NCBI RefSeq assembly: GCF_022012445.1
Contig: NZ_JAKLTS010000001.1
Span: forward strand, 62,001 to 126,000
DNA length: 64,000 bases
Source: Massilia sp. TS11
GTDB lineage: Bacteria; Pseudomonadota; Gammaproteobacteria; Burkholderiales; Burkholderiaceae_D
Direction of reading: 5' to 3'
The notes below the pieces were generated by a model, which had not been told where the DNA came from, did not search any database, and worked only from the letters and a program-made list of their open reading frames with translations. A program made the translations under genes and the position numbers. This document shows positions 17,096-24,907 of the stretch, one piece after another; position 1 is the stretch's first letter, and each line of letters opens with the position of its first letter.

Positions 17096-18298
17096 ATGGG
17101 GCAGACCGAATTCCTCGTGCTGCTGCTGCTCGGCGGCGTGGTGGTCGCGCTGCAGGTGCTGGCCATGCTGCGCGGGCGCGGCGAGATCGAGCGCGAACTG
17201 CGGCGCGAACTGGCCAGCACGCGCCAGGAGCTGGCCGCGCTGCTCGCCCAAAGCCGCGACGAGCAAAGCGCCAGTCTCAAACGCGTGGGCGATTCGCTGA
17301 ACCAGGTGATCAGCAATCTGACCGAGTCGAACGCGCGGCGCCTGCTCGAAGTGCGCGCCACGCTCGAGATGAAGATCAGCGATCTGCAGAACGATAACGC
17401 GCGCCGGCTCGACGCGATGCGCGAGACCGTCGACGAGAAGCTGCAAACCACGCTCGAGACGCGCCTGAGCGAGTCCTTCCGCCAGGTCAGCGAGCGGCTC
17501 GAGAAAGTGCACCAGGGCCTGGGCGAGATGCAGCAGCTGGCCGTCGGCGTGGGCGATCTGAAGCGCGTGCTGACGAACGTGAAAACACGCGGCACCTGGG
17601 GCGAAGTGCAGCTCGAGATGCTGCTCGAGCAGATGCTCACGCCCGAGCAGTACGCGAAGAATGTCGAGACCATCCCCGGCAGCGGCGCGCGCGTCGAATT
17701 CGCGCTGCGCCTGCCGGGCGGCAGCGAAGGCGGCCAGCCCGTGTGGATGCCGATCGACGCCAAATTCCCCAAGGAGCAGTACGAGCGCCTGCTCGACGCG
17801 GCCGAGCAGGCCGATGCCGAGGGCGTGGCCCAGGCCGGGCGCGAGCTGGAGAAGGCCGTGCGCCACGAGGCGCGCACGATCGCCGAAAAATACCTGGCGC
17901 CGCCGCACACGACCGATTTCGCGATCCTGTTCCTGCCAACCGAAGGCCTGTACGCCGAGGTGGTCAAGCGCAGCGGCCTGGTGGACGAGCTGCAGCGGCA
18001 GCAGCGCGTGAGCGTCGCCGGCCCCTCGACCCTGCTGGCCTTGCTGAACAGCCTGCAGATGGGATTCCGCACTCTGGCGCTGGAAAAGCGCGCCTCCGAC
18101 GTCTGGCAGGTGCTGGGGGCAGTGAAGACCGAGTTCGGCAAATTCGGCGACGTCCTGTCGGCCACGCGCCAATCGCTCGAGCAGGCCGCACGCAAGATCG
18201 AGAGCGCCGAAGTGCGCAGCCGCCAGATGGCGCGCAAGCTCAAGACCGTCGAAGCCCTGCCCGCCGACGAAGCCGAACGCCTGATCGGCCCCGACTAA
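17096..18298 (+). CDS. rmuC: DNA recombination protein RmuC
   Basis: This 400-residue protein fits the RmuC family: one N-terminal membrane helix (FLVLLLLGGVVVALQVLAML), a coiled-coil stalk (about residues 25-140; RRELASTRQELAALLAQSRDE and onward), then the conserved nuclease-like domain with KTRGTWGEVQLEMLLEQML, WMPIDAKFPKEQYERLL and DFAILFLPTEGLYAEVV. RmuC limits inversions at short repeats in E. coli; the Asp/Glu-Lys pattern agrees with a PD-(D/E)XK-like core. It starts 1 base after the globin stop codon, so it is the last gene of the synthase-globin-rmuC transcript. A palindromic element lies just downstream. Confidence 0.93.
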   Translation: MGQTEFLVLLLLGGVVVALQVLAMLRGRGEIERELRRELASTRQELAALLAQSRDEQSASLKRVGDSLNQVISNLTESNARRLLEVRATLEMKISDLQNDNARRLDAMRETVDEKLQTTLETRLSESFRQVSERLEKVHQGLGEMQQLAVGVGDLKRVLTNVKTRGTWGEVQLEMLLEQMLTPEQYAKNVETIPGSGARVEFALRLPGGSEGGQPVWMPIDAKFPKEQYERLLDAAEQADAEGVAQAGRELEKAVRHEARTIAEKYLAPPHTTDFAILFLPTEGLYAEVVKRSGLVDELQRQQRVSVAGPSTLLALLNSLQMGFRTLALEKRASDVWQVLGAVKTEFGKFGDVLSATRQSLEQAARKIESAEVRSRQMARKLKTVEALPADEAERLIGPD

Positions 18299-18305
18299 CA
18301 ATCCT

Positions 18306-18432
18306 GAACGGTGTCAGGTCCGGCAATCGGACATCTGAGAACTTTGGCTGCTGCCGATTGTCTCGTCGTTCGCGCGACAAGTCTGGTGGCGGAAAGTTCT
18401 CAGATGTCCGATTGCCGGACCTGACCCCGTTC
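18306..18432. repeat. Palindromic element with 40-bp inverted arms
   Basis: Arms 18306-18345 and 18393-18432 are complementary over 40 bp with a single mismatch (18312 against 18426); the inner 33 bp are perfect. The loop is 47 bp. The element fills the gap between the convergent rmuC and mobA-moeA stop codons and could act as a two-way transcription stop, although no T tract follows either arm. The terminal CCTGACCCCG also forms the first 10 bases of this window, suggesting a repeat family. There is no coding capacity, so it would be a MITE- or REP-like non-autonomous element. Confidence 0.8.
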
Positions 18433-18434
18433 CG

Positions 18435-20285
18435 TTATACGAGGCCGTCGAAGAGGAGGATGTCGACTTCGTCGCCGGCGGCGAGGTCGCCTTGCTCGGC
18501 CGGTAGCACGACGATGCAGTTGGCTTCGACCATCGAGCGCAGGATGCCGCTGCCTTGGTTGCCCGTCAGGCGCACGTGCTGGCGGCCGTCGCCGCCCAGC
18601 TCGACGATGCCGCGCTGGTATTCGGTGCGCCCGGGCCTCTTGCGGATCGGGCCTTGGCTGCGCACGCGCAGCAGTGGCAGCGGCAGGCTCGCGCCCATCA
18701 TCGTCAGCAGCGCCTCGCGCACGAAAAAGTAGAAGGAAATCATGGTCGCGACCGGATTGCCGGGCAGGCCGAACAGCATGGCGCGCGCGCCGATGCGGCC
18801 GAATGCGAGCGGACGGCCGGGGCGCATGGCCAGCTTCCAGAAGGCGACTTCGCCCAGGCGTGCCAGCACGGCGCGCGTGTGGTCGGCGTCGCCGCTGGAG
18901 ACGCCGCCGCTGGTGATGATGGCGTCCGCGTCGGCACTGGCGGCGCGCAGCGCGGCTTCGAGCGCGTCGGGGTCGTCGCGCACGATGCCGAGGTCGCGCA
19001 CCTCGCAGCCGAGGCGGGCGAGCATCGCGCACACGCTGCTGCGGTTGCTGTCGTAGATGGCGCCGGGGCCAAGCGGCTCGCCGGCCGCGCGCAGTTCGTC
19101 GCCGGTGGAGAAGACGGCCACTTTCAGGCGCCGCCGCACGCTCACGCTGGCGATGCCGAGCGAGGCGATGAGGCCGAGGTCGGCCGGGCGCAGCACGCGG
19201 CCGGCGTGCAGGGCGGGGCGGCCGGCGCGCAGGTCTTCGCCGGCGAAGCGGCGGTTGGCGCCGGGACGCACGCTGCCGGCCGTGATCGTGATGGCGGCGG
19301 CGTCGGCCGCGCTGACCAGCTCAAAAGGGATGACGGTGTCGCAGCCGTCCGGCATCACGGCCCCGGTCATGATGCGTACGCAGGCGCCGGCGGCGACGCT
19401 GCCGGTATAGGGCTGGCCGGCGTAGGCGGTGCCGCTCACGCGCAGGCTGGCGCTGCCGCTGGCGGGCAGGTCGGCGCCGCGCAGCGCGTAGCCGTCCATG
19501 GCGGAGTTGTCGTGCGCGGGCACGTCGATCGGGGACATCAGGTCCTGCGCCAGTACGCGCCCCAGGGCCTGGGCCAGCGGCAGGGCTTCGACCTCGGGGA
19601 CGGGGTTCAGCATGGCCTGGATCACGCGCTGGGCGGCTGGCACGCTCATCGCGTCAGGATCGTAGCTGGGCAGGGTGGCGGTGGCTTGGCTCAGGCTGGG
19701 CATGGCGAAGGTGTGCAGGTCGGCGCGGCTGTTCATGTTGCGGAAGGCGGCGGCATCCGGAAAGCGGACTTCGGCCACCTTCAGGCCGGGCCACCACCCA
19801 CGCATTTTACGCCCGCCGCCGGCCAGATAGGCCTGTAACTGCGGCGCCAGTGCGGTCTTGAGCAAACTGCAGGTCGGGTGCAGGCGTAGCTGGCCGTCGT
19901 CCTCGGTGACGGCGACAGCCAGATCGGCCTGCTCGGCTTCGAGCGCGGCCAGCAGGCGCGCGGCCAGGTCGGCTGGCAGGAAGGGCAGATCGCAGGGCAC
20001 GACCAGCAGCAGCGGCGTGCGCGCCGCGCTCAGGGCGCGCTCGAGTCCGGCCAGGGGGCCGGCGAATCCCGGCAGCCGATCGGGCAGCACCGGATGGCCG
20101 TAGGCGGCGTAGCGGTCGCCGTTGCGGTTGGCGCTGATGCTGATCTGGGCGCACTGGGGACGCAGGCGCTCGAGCACGTGTTCGATCAGCGGCCGTCCCC
20201 GCAGCAGTTGCAGGCCTTTGTCGGCCTCGCCCATGCGGCTGCCGCGGCCGCCGGCCAGCAGCACGGCGCTGATGCGTTCGTCCAC
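18435..20285 (-). CDS. Fused molybdenum cofactor guanylyltransferase (MobA) and molybdopterin molybdotransferase (MoeA)
   Basis: This 616-residue fusion is read in one frame without a stop. Residues 1-194 form a full-length MobA: ISAVLLAGGRGSRMGEADKG is the GTP-binding loop, VVPCDLPFLPADL is the metal site, and AFRNMNSRADL is the usual C-terminal motif. Residue 195 (an internal Met with no ribosome-binding site) begins a full-length MoeA of about 420 residues: SPIDVPAHDNSAMDGYALRG, VRIMTGAVMPDGCDTVI, SGGVSSGDADHT and FGLPGNPVATMISF. MoeA inserts molybdenum into adenylated molybdopterin and MobA then attaches GMP, so the fusion joins consecutive steps. The likely start is the GTG at 20285, 1 base after the moaA stop. 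Confidence 0.88.
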   Translation of the reverse strand: MDERISAVLLAGGRGSRMGEADKGLQLLRGRPLIEHVLERLRPQCAQISISANRNGDRYAAYGHPVLPDRLPGFAGPLAGLERALSAARTPLLLVVPCDLPFLPADLAARLLAALEAEQADLAVAVTEDDGQLRLHPTCSLLKTALAPQLQAYLAGGGRKMRGWWPGLKVAEVRFPDAAAFRNMNSRADLHTFAMPSLSQATATLPSYDPDAMSVPAAQRVIQAMLNPVPEVEALPLAQALGRVLAQDLMSPIDVPAHDNSAMDGYALRGADLPASGSASLRVSGTAYAGQPYTGSVAAGACVRIMTGAVMPDGCDTVIPFELVSAADAAAITITAGSVRPGANRRFAGEDLRAGRPALHAGRVLRPADLGLIASLGIASVSVRRRLKVAVFSTGDELRAAGEPLGPGAIYDSNRSSVCAMLARLGCEVRDLGIVRDDPDALEAALRAASADADAIITSGGVSSGDADHTRAVLARLGEVAFWKLAMRPGRPLAFGRIGARAMLFGLPGNPVATMISFYFFVREALLTMMGASLPLPLLRVRSQGPIRKRPGRTEYQRGIVELGGDGRQHVRLTGNQGSGILRSMVEANCIVVLPAEQGDLAAGDEVDILLFDGLV

Positions 20286-20286
20286 C

Positions 20287-21384
20287 TTAGCCGCCGATGT
20301 AGGACATTTCGACCTTGCGCGCGCCGTCGCCCAGACCGGGCGTGGCAGCGGTGCGCAGCTCCGAATAGCGGTCGGCGCGGCCGCGCCAGATCTGGCCGAT
20401 GGCGCCGGCCAGTTCGGCATCGCTGGCGCCGCCGCGCAGCAGCGCGCGCAGGTCGTGGCCGCTGCTGGCGAACAGGCAGGTATACAGCTTGCCCTCGGTG
20501 GACAGGCGCGCGCGCGTGCAGTCCTGGCAGAAGGCCTGGGTGACGCTGGAGATCAGGCCGATTTCGCCGCCGCCGTCGCGGTAGCGGTAGCGCGACGCGG
20601 TTTCGCCGCTGTAGTTGGGGGCGATCGGCTCGAGCGGCATGTCGGCGCTGATGCGGCGCACGATCTCGGCCGAGGGCAGCACTTCATCCATGCGCCAGCC
20701 GTTCGAGGCGCCGACGTCCATGTATTCGATAAAGCGCAGCACGTGCGGCGTGGCTTTGAAGTGGCGCGCCATTGGCAGCACCTGGTCGTCGTTCATGCCG
20801 CGCTTGACCACCATGTTGATCTTGATCGGGCCGAGGCCGGCCGCATGCGCGGCGGCGATCCCGTCCAGCACATCGGCCACGGCGAAGTCGACGTCGTTCA
20901 TGCGCTTGAAGGTGGCGTCGTCGAGCGCGTCGAGCGAGACGGTGATGCGCTGCAGGCCGGCCGCCTTGAGGCCGCGCGCTTTTTTCGCCAGCAGCGCGCC
21001 ATTCGTGGTCAGGGTCAGGTCGAGCGGCTGTCCGGCCGGCGTGCGCAGTGCGGCCAGCATGGCCACCAGGTCTTCCATGTTTTTGCGCAGCAGCGGCTCG
21101 CCGCCGGTCAGGCGGATTTTTTCGACGCCGTGGGCGACGAACACGCGCGCCACCCGCGTAATTTCCTCGAACGACAGCAGGGCGCTGTGCGGCAGGTAGA
21201 CGTAGTCCTTGTCGAACACGTGCTTGGGCATGCAGTAGACGCAGCGGAAATTGCAGCGGTCGGTGATCGAGATGCGCAGGTCGCGCAGCGGGCGCGCCAG
21301 CTGGTCGGCCAGCAGACCGCGCGGCGTTTCGGGCGCGGCGTCGAGGCGGGCCGGGGCCGGCTGGATGGGGATGGTCTTAGACAT
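20287..21384 (-). CDS. moaA: GTP 3',8-cyclase MoaA
   Basis: This 365-residue radical-SAM enzyme makes 3',8-cyclo-GTP, the first step of molybdopterin synthesis. The radical-SAM cluster motif is [30 protein letters not shown] sequence ([17 protein letters not shown]) follows, and the C-terminal second Fe-S cluster ligands are in [22 protein letters not shown]. The protein ends in GG (SYIGG), the conserved MoaA tail that enters the active site. The start is uncertain between ATGs at 21384 and 21390; neither has a good ribosome-binding site, and the region overlaps the end of chrA, suggesting coupling. The next gene starts 1 base after its stop. Confidence 0.94.
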   Translation of the reverse strand: MSKTIPIQPAPARLDAAPETPRGLLADQLARPLRDLRISITDRCNFRCVYCMPKHVFDKDYVYLPHSALLSFEEITRVARVFVAHGVEKIRLTGGEPLLRKNMEDLVAMLAALRTPAGQPLDLTLTTNGALLAKKARGLKAAGLQRITVSLDALDDATFKRMNDVDFAVADVLDGIAAAHAAGLGPIKINMVVKRGMNDDQVLPMARHFKATPHVLRFIEYMDVGASNGWRMDEVLPSAEIVRRISADMPLEPIAPNYSGETASRYRYRDGGGEIGLISSVTQAFCQDCTRARLSTEGKLYTCLFASSGHDLRALLRGGASDAELAGAIGQIWRGRADRYSELRTAATPGLGDGARKVEMSYIGG

Positions 21385-22705
21385 GTGCATACGATAGCAT
21401 GAGGCCCGCAAACGCACAGGCGCCCACCACCTGCAGGGTGCTGGCTTTGAAGCGGAATAGCAGCAGGCAGGCCGCGCCGAACAGGGCCAGCGCGCGCCAG
21501 TCGATGGCGCCGGCCTGCACGAACACGTGCTGGCCAAAGAACACGGCCAGGCTGAGGATGACGCCGACCACGGCTGCCGAAATCGCCGTCAGCGGCGCGG
21601 TCAGGCGCACGTTGCCGCGCGTCGATTCGACCAGCGGCCCGCCGGCCAGAATGAACACGAAGGAGGGCAGAAAGGTGAAGAAGGTGGCGACCCAGGCGCC
21701 GAGCAGGGCGCCGCCGGCGCCGCCGGTCTGCCAGCCGCCGAGGAAGCCGACGAAGGTGACGATCATGATCAGCGGGCCGGGCGTGCTCTCGCCCAGGGCC
21801 AGGCCATCGATCATCTGGGCCGGCGTCAGCCAGTGCCAGGTGTCGACCGCGCCTTGCACCACGTAGGGCAGCACCGCATACGCGCCGCCGAAGGTGAGCA
21901 GGGCGGCCTTGCTGAAGAAGCCGGCCATCAGCGGGAAGGTGGTGTCGTGGCCGTAATGCCGGACCAGTGCGACCCAGCTGTAGACGCCGAGCTGCAGACC
22001 GAAGGCAGCCGTCCAGGCCAGACGCCGCCAGGAGAACAGGGCATGCGGCGGCGTCGGGGTGTCGTCATCGATCAGGGCGCGGCCGTAGGAGGCGTGCGGT
22101 GCGCCGGCGTGTCCGCCCGCGCGGAAGTAGTGCGGCGTCCAGCGGCCGCCGCCCCAGCCGATCAGTGCGGCCGCCAGCACAATGGCGGGGAAGGGCAGGG
22201 CAAACCAGCTGATGGCGGCAAAGGCCAGCACGGCCAGGGCCATCAGCAGCGGATTGCGCAGCGTGCGGCCGGCGATGCGCCAGGCGGCGGCCAGCACGAT
22301 CGCCACGACGGCGGGTTTGACGCCGTACAGCACGCCTGCCACGGCCGGCAGGTGGCCGAACGCCAGATAGATCCAGCTGAGCGCAACCAGCAGCAGCAGG
22401 GCCGGCAGCACGAACAGCACGCCGGCCACCAGTGCGCCGGGCAGGCGGTGCATCAGCCAGCCGATGTAGATGGCCAGCTGGGTCGCCTCGGGCCCCGGCA
22501 GCAGCATGCAGTAATTGAGGGCATGCAGGAAGCGCTGCTCCGACATCCAGCGGCGCCGCTCGACCAGTTCCGCATGCATCAGCGCGATCTGCCCGGCCGG
22601 TCCGCCAAAGCTGATGCAGCCGAGCTTCAGCCAGTACCAGAAGGCCTGGCCGAGCGTGAGGGCGGCGGGGAGCTGATCCTTGGGCAGCGCTGCGCTGGTG
22701 CTCAT
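21377..22705 (-). CDS. chrA: Chromate efflux transporter ChrA (long-chain type)
   Basis: This 442-residue inner-membrane protein has the duplicated CHR domain. Each half carries the family motif: [20 protein letters not shown] and [20 protein letters not shown] in the first half, [19 protein letters not shown] and [21 protein letters not shown] in the second. About ten to twelve hydrophobic segments are visible. It exports chromate driven by the proton gradient; some members transport sulfate-like anions. Its 3' end overlaps the 5' end of moaA, an odd partnership that puts an oxyanion exporter in front of molybdenum cofactor genes. No chrB regulator is adjacent. Confidence 0.92.
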   Translation of the reverse strand: MSTSAALPKDQLPAALTLGQAFWYWLKLGCISFGGPAGQIALMHAELVERRRWMSEQRFLHALNYCMLLPGPEATQLAIYIGWLMHRLPGALVAGVLFVLPALLLLVALSWIYLAFGHLPAVAGVLYGVKPAVVAIVLAAAWRIAGRTLRNPLLMALAVLAFAAISWFALPFPAIVLAAALIGWGGGRWTPHYFRAGGHAGAPHASYGRALIDDDTPTPPHALFSWRRLAWTAAFGLQLGVYSWVALVRHYGHDTTFPLMAGFFSKAALLTFGGAYAVLPYVVQGAVDTWHWLTPAQMIDGLALGESTPGPLIMIVTFVGFLGGWQTGGAGGALLGAWVATFFTFLPSFVFILAGGPLVESTRGNVRLTAPLTAISAAVVGVILSLAVFFGQHVFVQAGAIDWRALALFGAACLLLFRFKASTLQVVGACAFAGLMLSYAHV

Positions 22706-22763
22706 GCGTCAGATAAGGGCGGCGTCAAATGCAATGGCGGAGATTGTACGTGTTTACGCCGGA

Positions 22764-23471
22764 TCAGGTGATCGGGATGTCGAACCAGCGCCGGCCCGGC
22801 GTGCGTTCGACGCGGATCTGCCCGCCCTGCAGCTTGTAGCTCAGGTAGGCGTGGTGGCGCGGCTGGCTCAGCACGGCGGGATTGAAAATGACGGTGTTTT
22901 CGCCGCCGCTGCGGCGCGCCGACAGCGTCACCAGGCCGGGGTGGCCTTCGTGGCGGATGCGCGCGCCGACCGACTGCGCGAAACTGTAATCGCTCTTGTG
23001 CAGCAGGTCGGGAAAGTCGGCCGCCTTGGGGCGCAGGTCGAGCAGGGCGGCGCGGCAATGCACGGTGTAGATGCGGCGCTCGGCCGTCACGGCCTCGTGT
23101 TCGAAACCGGCGTCGCGGATCAGGCCGTGATACCAGTGCCAGGCCGTTTCCCAGGCCGTGGTCTCGACGCTGTCGCTGCCGTACCAGACCCCGTAGCGGC
23201 CGTCGGAAAAACGGCTCTGCTGCCAGTGCGCGAACGGCCACTGGATGGCATTGAACCAGGCCGCGTCCTCAAACGGGCGGTCGATCACGGGCTGGGGCGA
23301 GCGGTAGACCGGCGGCTTGCTGGCGTCTTCGACCTGCTGGGCCAGGGCCCAGTCGGCCGCTGCTGGGCTGAGGTCGTCGAACAGGTCTTCGCTGACGCGC
23401 AGCGAGACGATATTGCGCAGCAGGCGCGCATCGACCTCGACCAGGGCGAGGCCGCTGAAGATGGAACTCAT
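22764..23471 (-). CDS. RES domain toxin (NAD+ phosphorylase/ADP-ribosyltransferase-like)
   Basis: This 235-residue RES-family toxin starts at the ATG at 23471, which overlaps the antitoxin stop by 4 bases (ATGA). Family features are [20 protein letters not shown], containing the conserved Arg/Tyr/Glu positions, and [22 protein letters not shown] with the conserved Ser. RES toxins such as MbcT and Res degrade NAD+ or modify proteins using it, causing growth arrest until the Xre partner is restored. The size and gene order are as expected for a Res-Xre pair. The toxin shows no truncation. Confidence 0.87.
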   Translation of the reverse strand: MSSIFSGLALVEVDARLLRNIVSLRVSEDLFDDLSPAAADWALAQQVEDASKPPVYRSPQPVIDRPFEDAAWFNAIQWPFAHWQQSRFSDGRYGVWYGSDSVETTAWETAWHWYHGLIRDAGFEHEAVTAERRIYTVHCRAALLDLRPKAADFPDLLHKSDYSFAQSVGARIRHEGHPGLVTLSARRSGGENTVIFNPAVLSQPRHHAYLSYKLQGGQIRVERTPGRRWFDIPIT

Positions 23472-23860
23472 CCGCGTGCCCGGTCGAGATAGGCGCGCAC
23501 CATCAGCAAGCCGGCAAAGCCCCATTCGCTGACCACCTCGACCGGCGTGCGCTGGTCGAAGGCGCGGTTGCGCGTGCTCATCCAGCGGTAGGCCAGCTCG
23601 CGGTTGTGCGGGAACAGCAGGCGCAGGTTCTTGTGGATGCCGAGCAGATGGCCGACGCGCTCGAACTGGTCGCGGCTGGTGCCGATCGGTTCGCCCTTGC
23701 GGTAGCGCGCCAGAGCGGCGCGGTTGCTCGGCGCGAGGCCGAGCAGGCTGGCCTGGTCCTCGGTCGACAATTGCCAATGGTCGAGCAGCGTCATGACCAT
23801 GCGGGCCAGGGCGCTGCGGTCGGTGCTGGGGGCGCTAAAGCTGTCGGCAAGGGCTGGCAT
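23468..23860 (-). CDS. Xre/MbcA/ParS-type antitoxin
   Basis: This 130-residue protein has an N-terminal helical Xre-like region ([29 protein letters not shown], about residues 15-45, followed by [15 protein letters not shown]) and a C-terminal toxin-binding domain typified by the segments [16 protein letters not shown] and [16 protein letters not shown] [17 protein letters not shown]. It directly precedes and overlaps the RES toxin gene. In such pairs the antitoxin blocks the NAD+-binding site of the toxin and usually represses the operon. AGGAGG-like sequence (GGCAGGAGGAACTGCC) precedes the ATG and is itself palindromic. Confidence 0.86.
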   Translation of the reverse strand: MPALADSFSAPSTDRSALARMVMTLLDHWQLSTEDQASLLGLAPSNRAALARYRKGEPIGTSRDQFERVGHLLGIHKNLRLLFPHNRELAYRWMSTRNRAFDQRTPVEVVSEWGFAGLLMVRAYLDRARG

Positions 23861-23931
23861 GGCAGTTCCTCCTGCCAGCCAGTATAGACGGTTGTTGCGA
23901 AGCTTGCAGAATGTGTTGCGATCGAAACGAA

Positions 23932-24477
23932 TCAGTCCAGCCGGGCTTCGATCAGGGCCAGCAGTCTGGCCAGGCTTTCGTCCACCGATTCGACCGCGCT
24001 ATTGAGCACGAGTTCGGGCGCGGCGGGCGCTTCGTAAGGGTCGCTGACGCCGGTGAAATTGGCAATGCCACCGGCCTGTGCGCGCCGGTACAGGCCCTTC
24101 ACATCGCGTTTGGCGCAGACGTCGAGCGGGCAGGCGCAAAAGACTTCCAGGAATTCACCCGCCGGCATCAGCGCGCGCACCTGGTCGCGTGCCGCCTGAT
24201 AGGGCGATACCAGAGCCACAATCGCGTGCACGCCCGATTGGGCGACCAGGCGTGCAATTTCGCCGGCGCGGCGGACGTTTTCCATCCTGTCTTCGCGGCT
24301 GAAGCCAAGGTCCTTGCAGAGACGGTCGCGCATGTCGTCGCCGTCCAAAATCACGCTGGCGTGGCCGCGTGCCCGAAGTTGTGCTTGCAGTTGCAGCGCC
24401 AGCGTAGATTTGCCGGCGCCCGAAAGCCCCGTGAGCCAAATGACTAAACCCTTTGGCTGGGTCGTAGAATAATTCAT
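23932..24477 (-). CDS. cysC: Adenylylsulfate (APS) kinase, copy 1
   Basis: This 181-residue APS kinase phosphorylates APS to PAPS in the cytosol. Walker A is [16 protein letters not shown]; the APS-binding part is [20 protein letters not shown] followed by [10 protein letters not shown]; later motifs are [14 protein letters not shown] and [14 protein letters not shown] [13 protein letters not shown]. All catalytic elements are present. It is not beside cysDN here, and a second, different cysC lies about 8 kb away in the glycan island. The small protein gene at 24517-24720 lies just upstream on the same strand and may share the transcript. Confidence 0.94.
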   Translation of the reverse strand: MNYSTTQPKGLVIWLTGLSGAGKSTLALQLQAQLRARGHASVILDGDDMRDRLCKDLGFSREDRMENVRRAGEIARLVAQSGVHAIVALVSPYQAARDQVRALMPAGEFLEVFCACPLDVCAKRDVKGLYRRAQAGGIANFTGVSDPYEAPAAPELVLNSAVESVDESLARLLALIEARLD

Positions 24478-24516
24478 CGCGCTATCGTATGCGATGCGCG
24501 CTGAAGTGACCAGTCT

Positions 24517-24720
24517 TTACAGGGCGTCTTCCACTCGTTGAAAGCCACCTTTCGCCAGCCAGGCCAGATACCCGTTCTGGCGCTGGCGCAAGGCCCGCAT
24601 GCGCACATCGGTGGCCGTCAATGGCCCGCGCCAGCGCTGCAGCGCCAGGGCCAGGCAGACGTCGCCATAGTGGTCTTGGGCCGCGCTACTACCTTCCTCA
24701 TTTGCCTGACTGACTTTCAT
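24517..24720 (-). CDS. Small conserved protein next to cysC (family member A)
   Basis: This 67-residue protein has a strong ribosome-binding site (GAGGAG, 7 bases before the ATG). No known domain was recognised. It aligns without gaps to the C-terminal half of the small protein encoded at 31863-32093: LALxRWR, then exactly 19 residues, then Y-x-x-W-L, with F at +9 and D at +14 from the Tyr. The partner also lies next to a cysC gene. The composition is rich in Arg, Ala, Leu and Trp, with no signal peptide or membrane segment. A function linked to APS kinase or PAPS supply is only inference from location. Confidence 0.65.
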   Translation of the reverse strand: MKVSQANEEGSSAAQDHYGDVCLALALQRWRGPLTATDVRMRALRQRQNGYLAWLAKGGFQRVEDAL

Positions 24721-24853
24721 GTTCGCGCTCCTCGGAGTTCGTGTAAGCCCCTGTCGTCAATCACCCTTCTGCATTAGGCCGATTCCTACATGGGGATCAG
24801 TGTAAGTCCTAAAAGCGCTTCGGATTTGATTTTCATCAATGTGTGGTTTCTTG

Positions 24854-24886
24854 GAAAAAAAGAAGGGGAGCCGCAGCTCCCCTTGC
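24854..24886 (-). terminator. Rho-independent terminator of rne
   Basis: On the minus strand a 9-bp perfect stem (AAGGGGAGC / GCTCCCCTT, plus-strand arms 24863-24871 and 24876-24884) with a 4-base loop is followed by C and seven T residues. It lies about 22 bases after the rne stop codon. Confidence 0.9.
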
Positions 24887-24907
24887 TTGATGACCGGCTA
24901 GGCCAGT

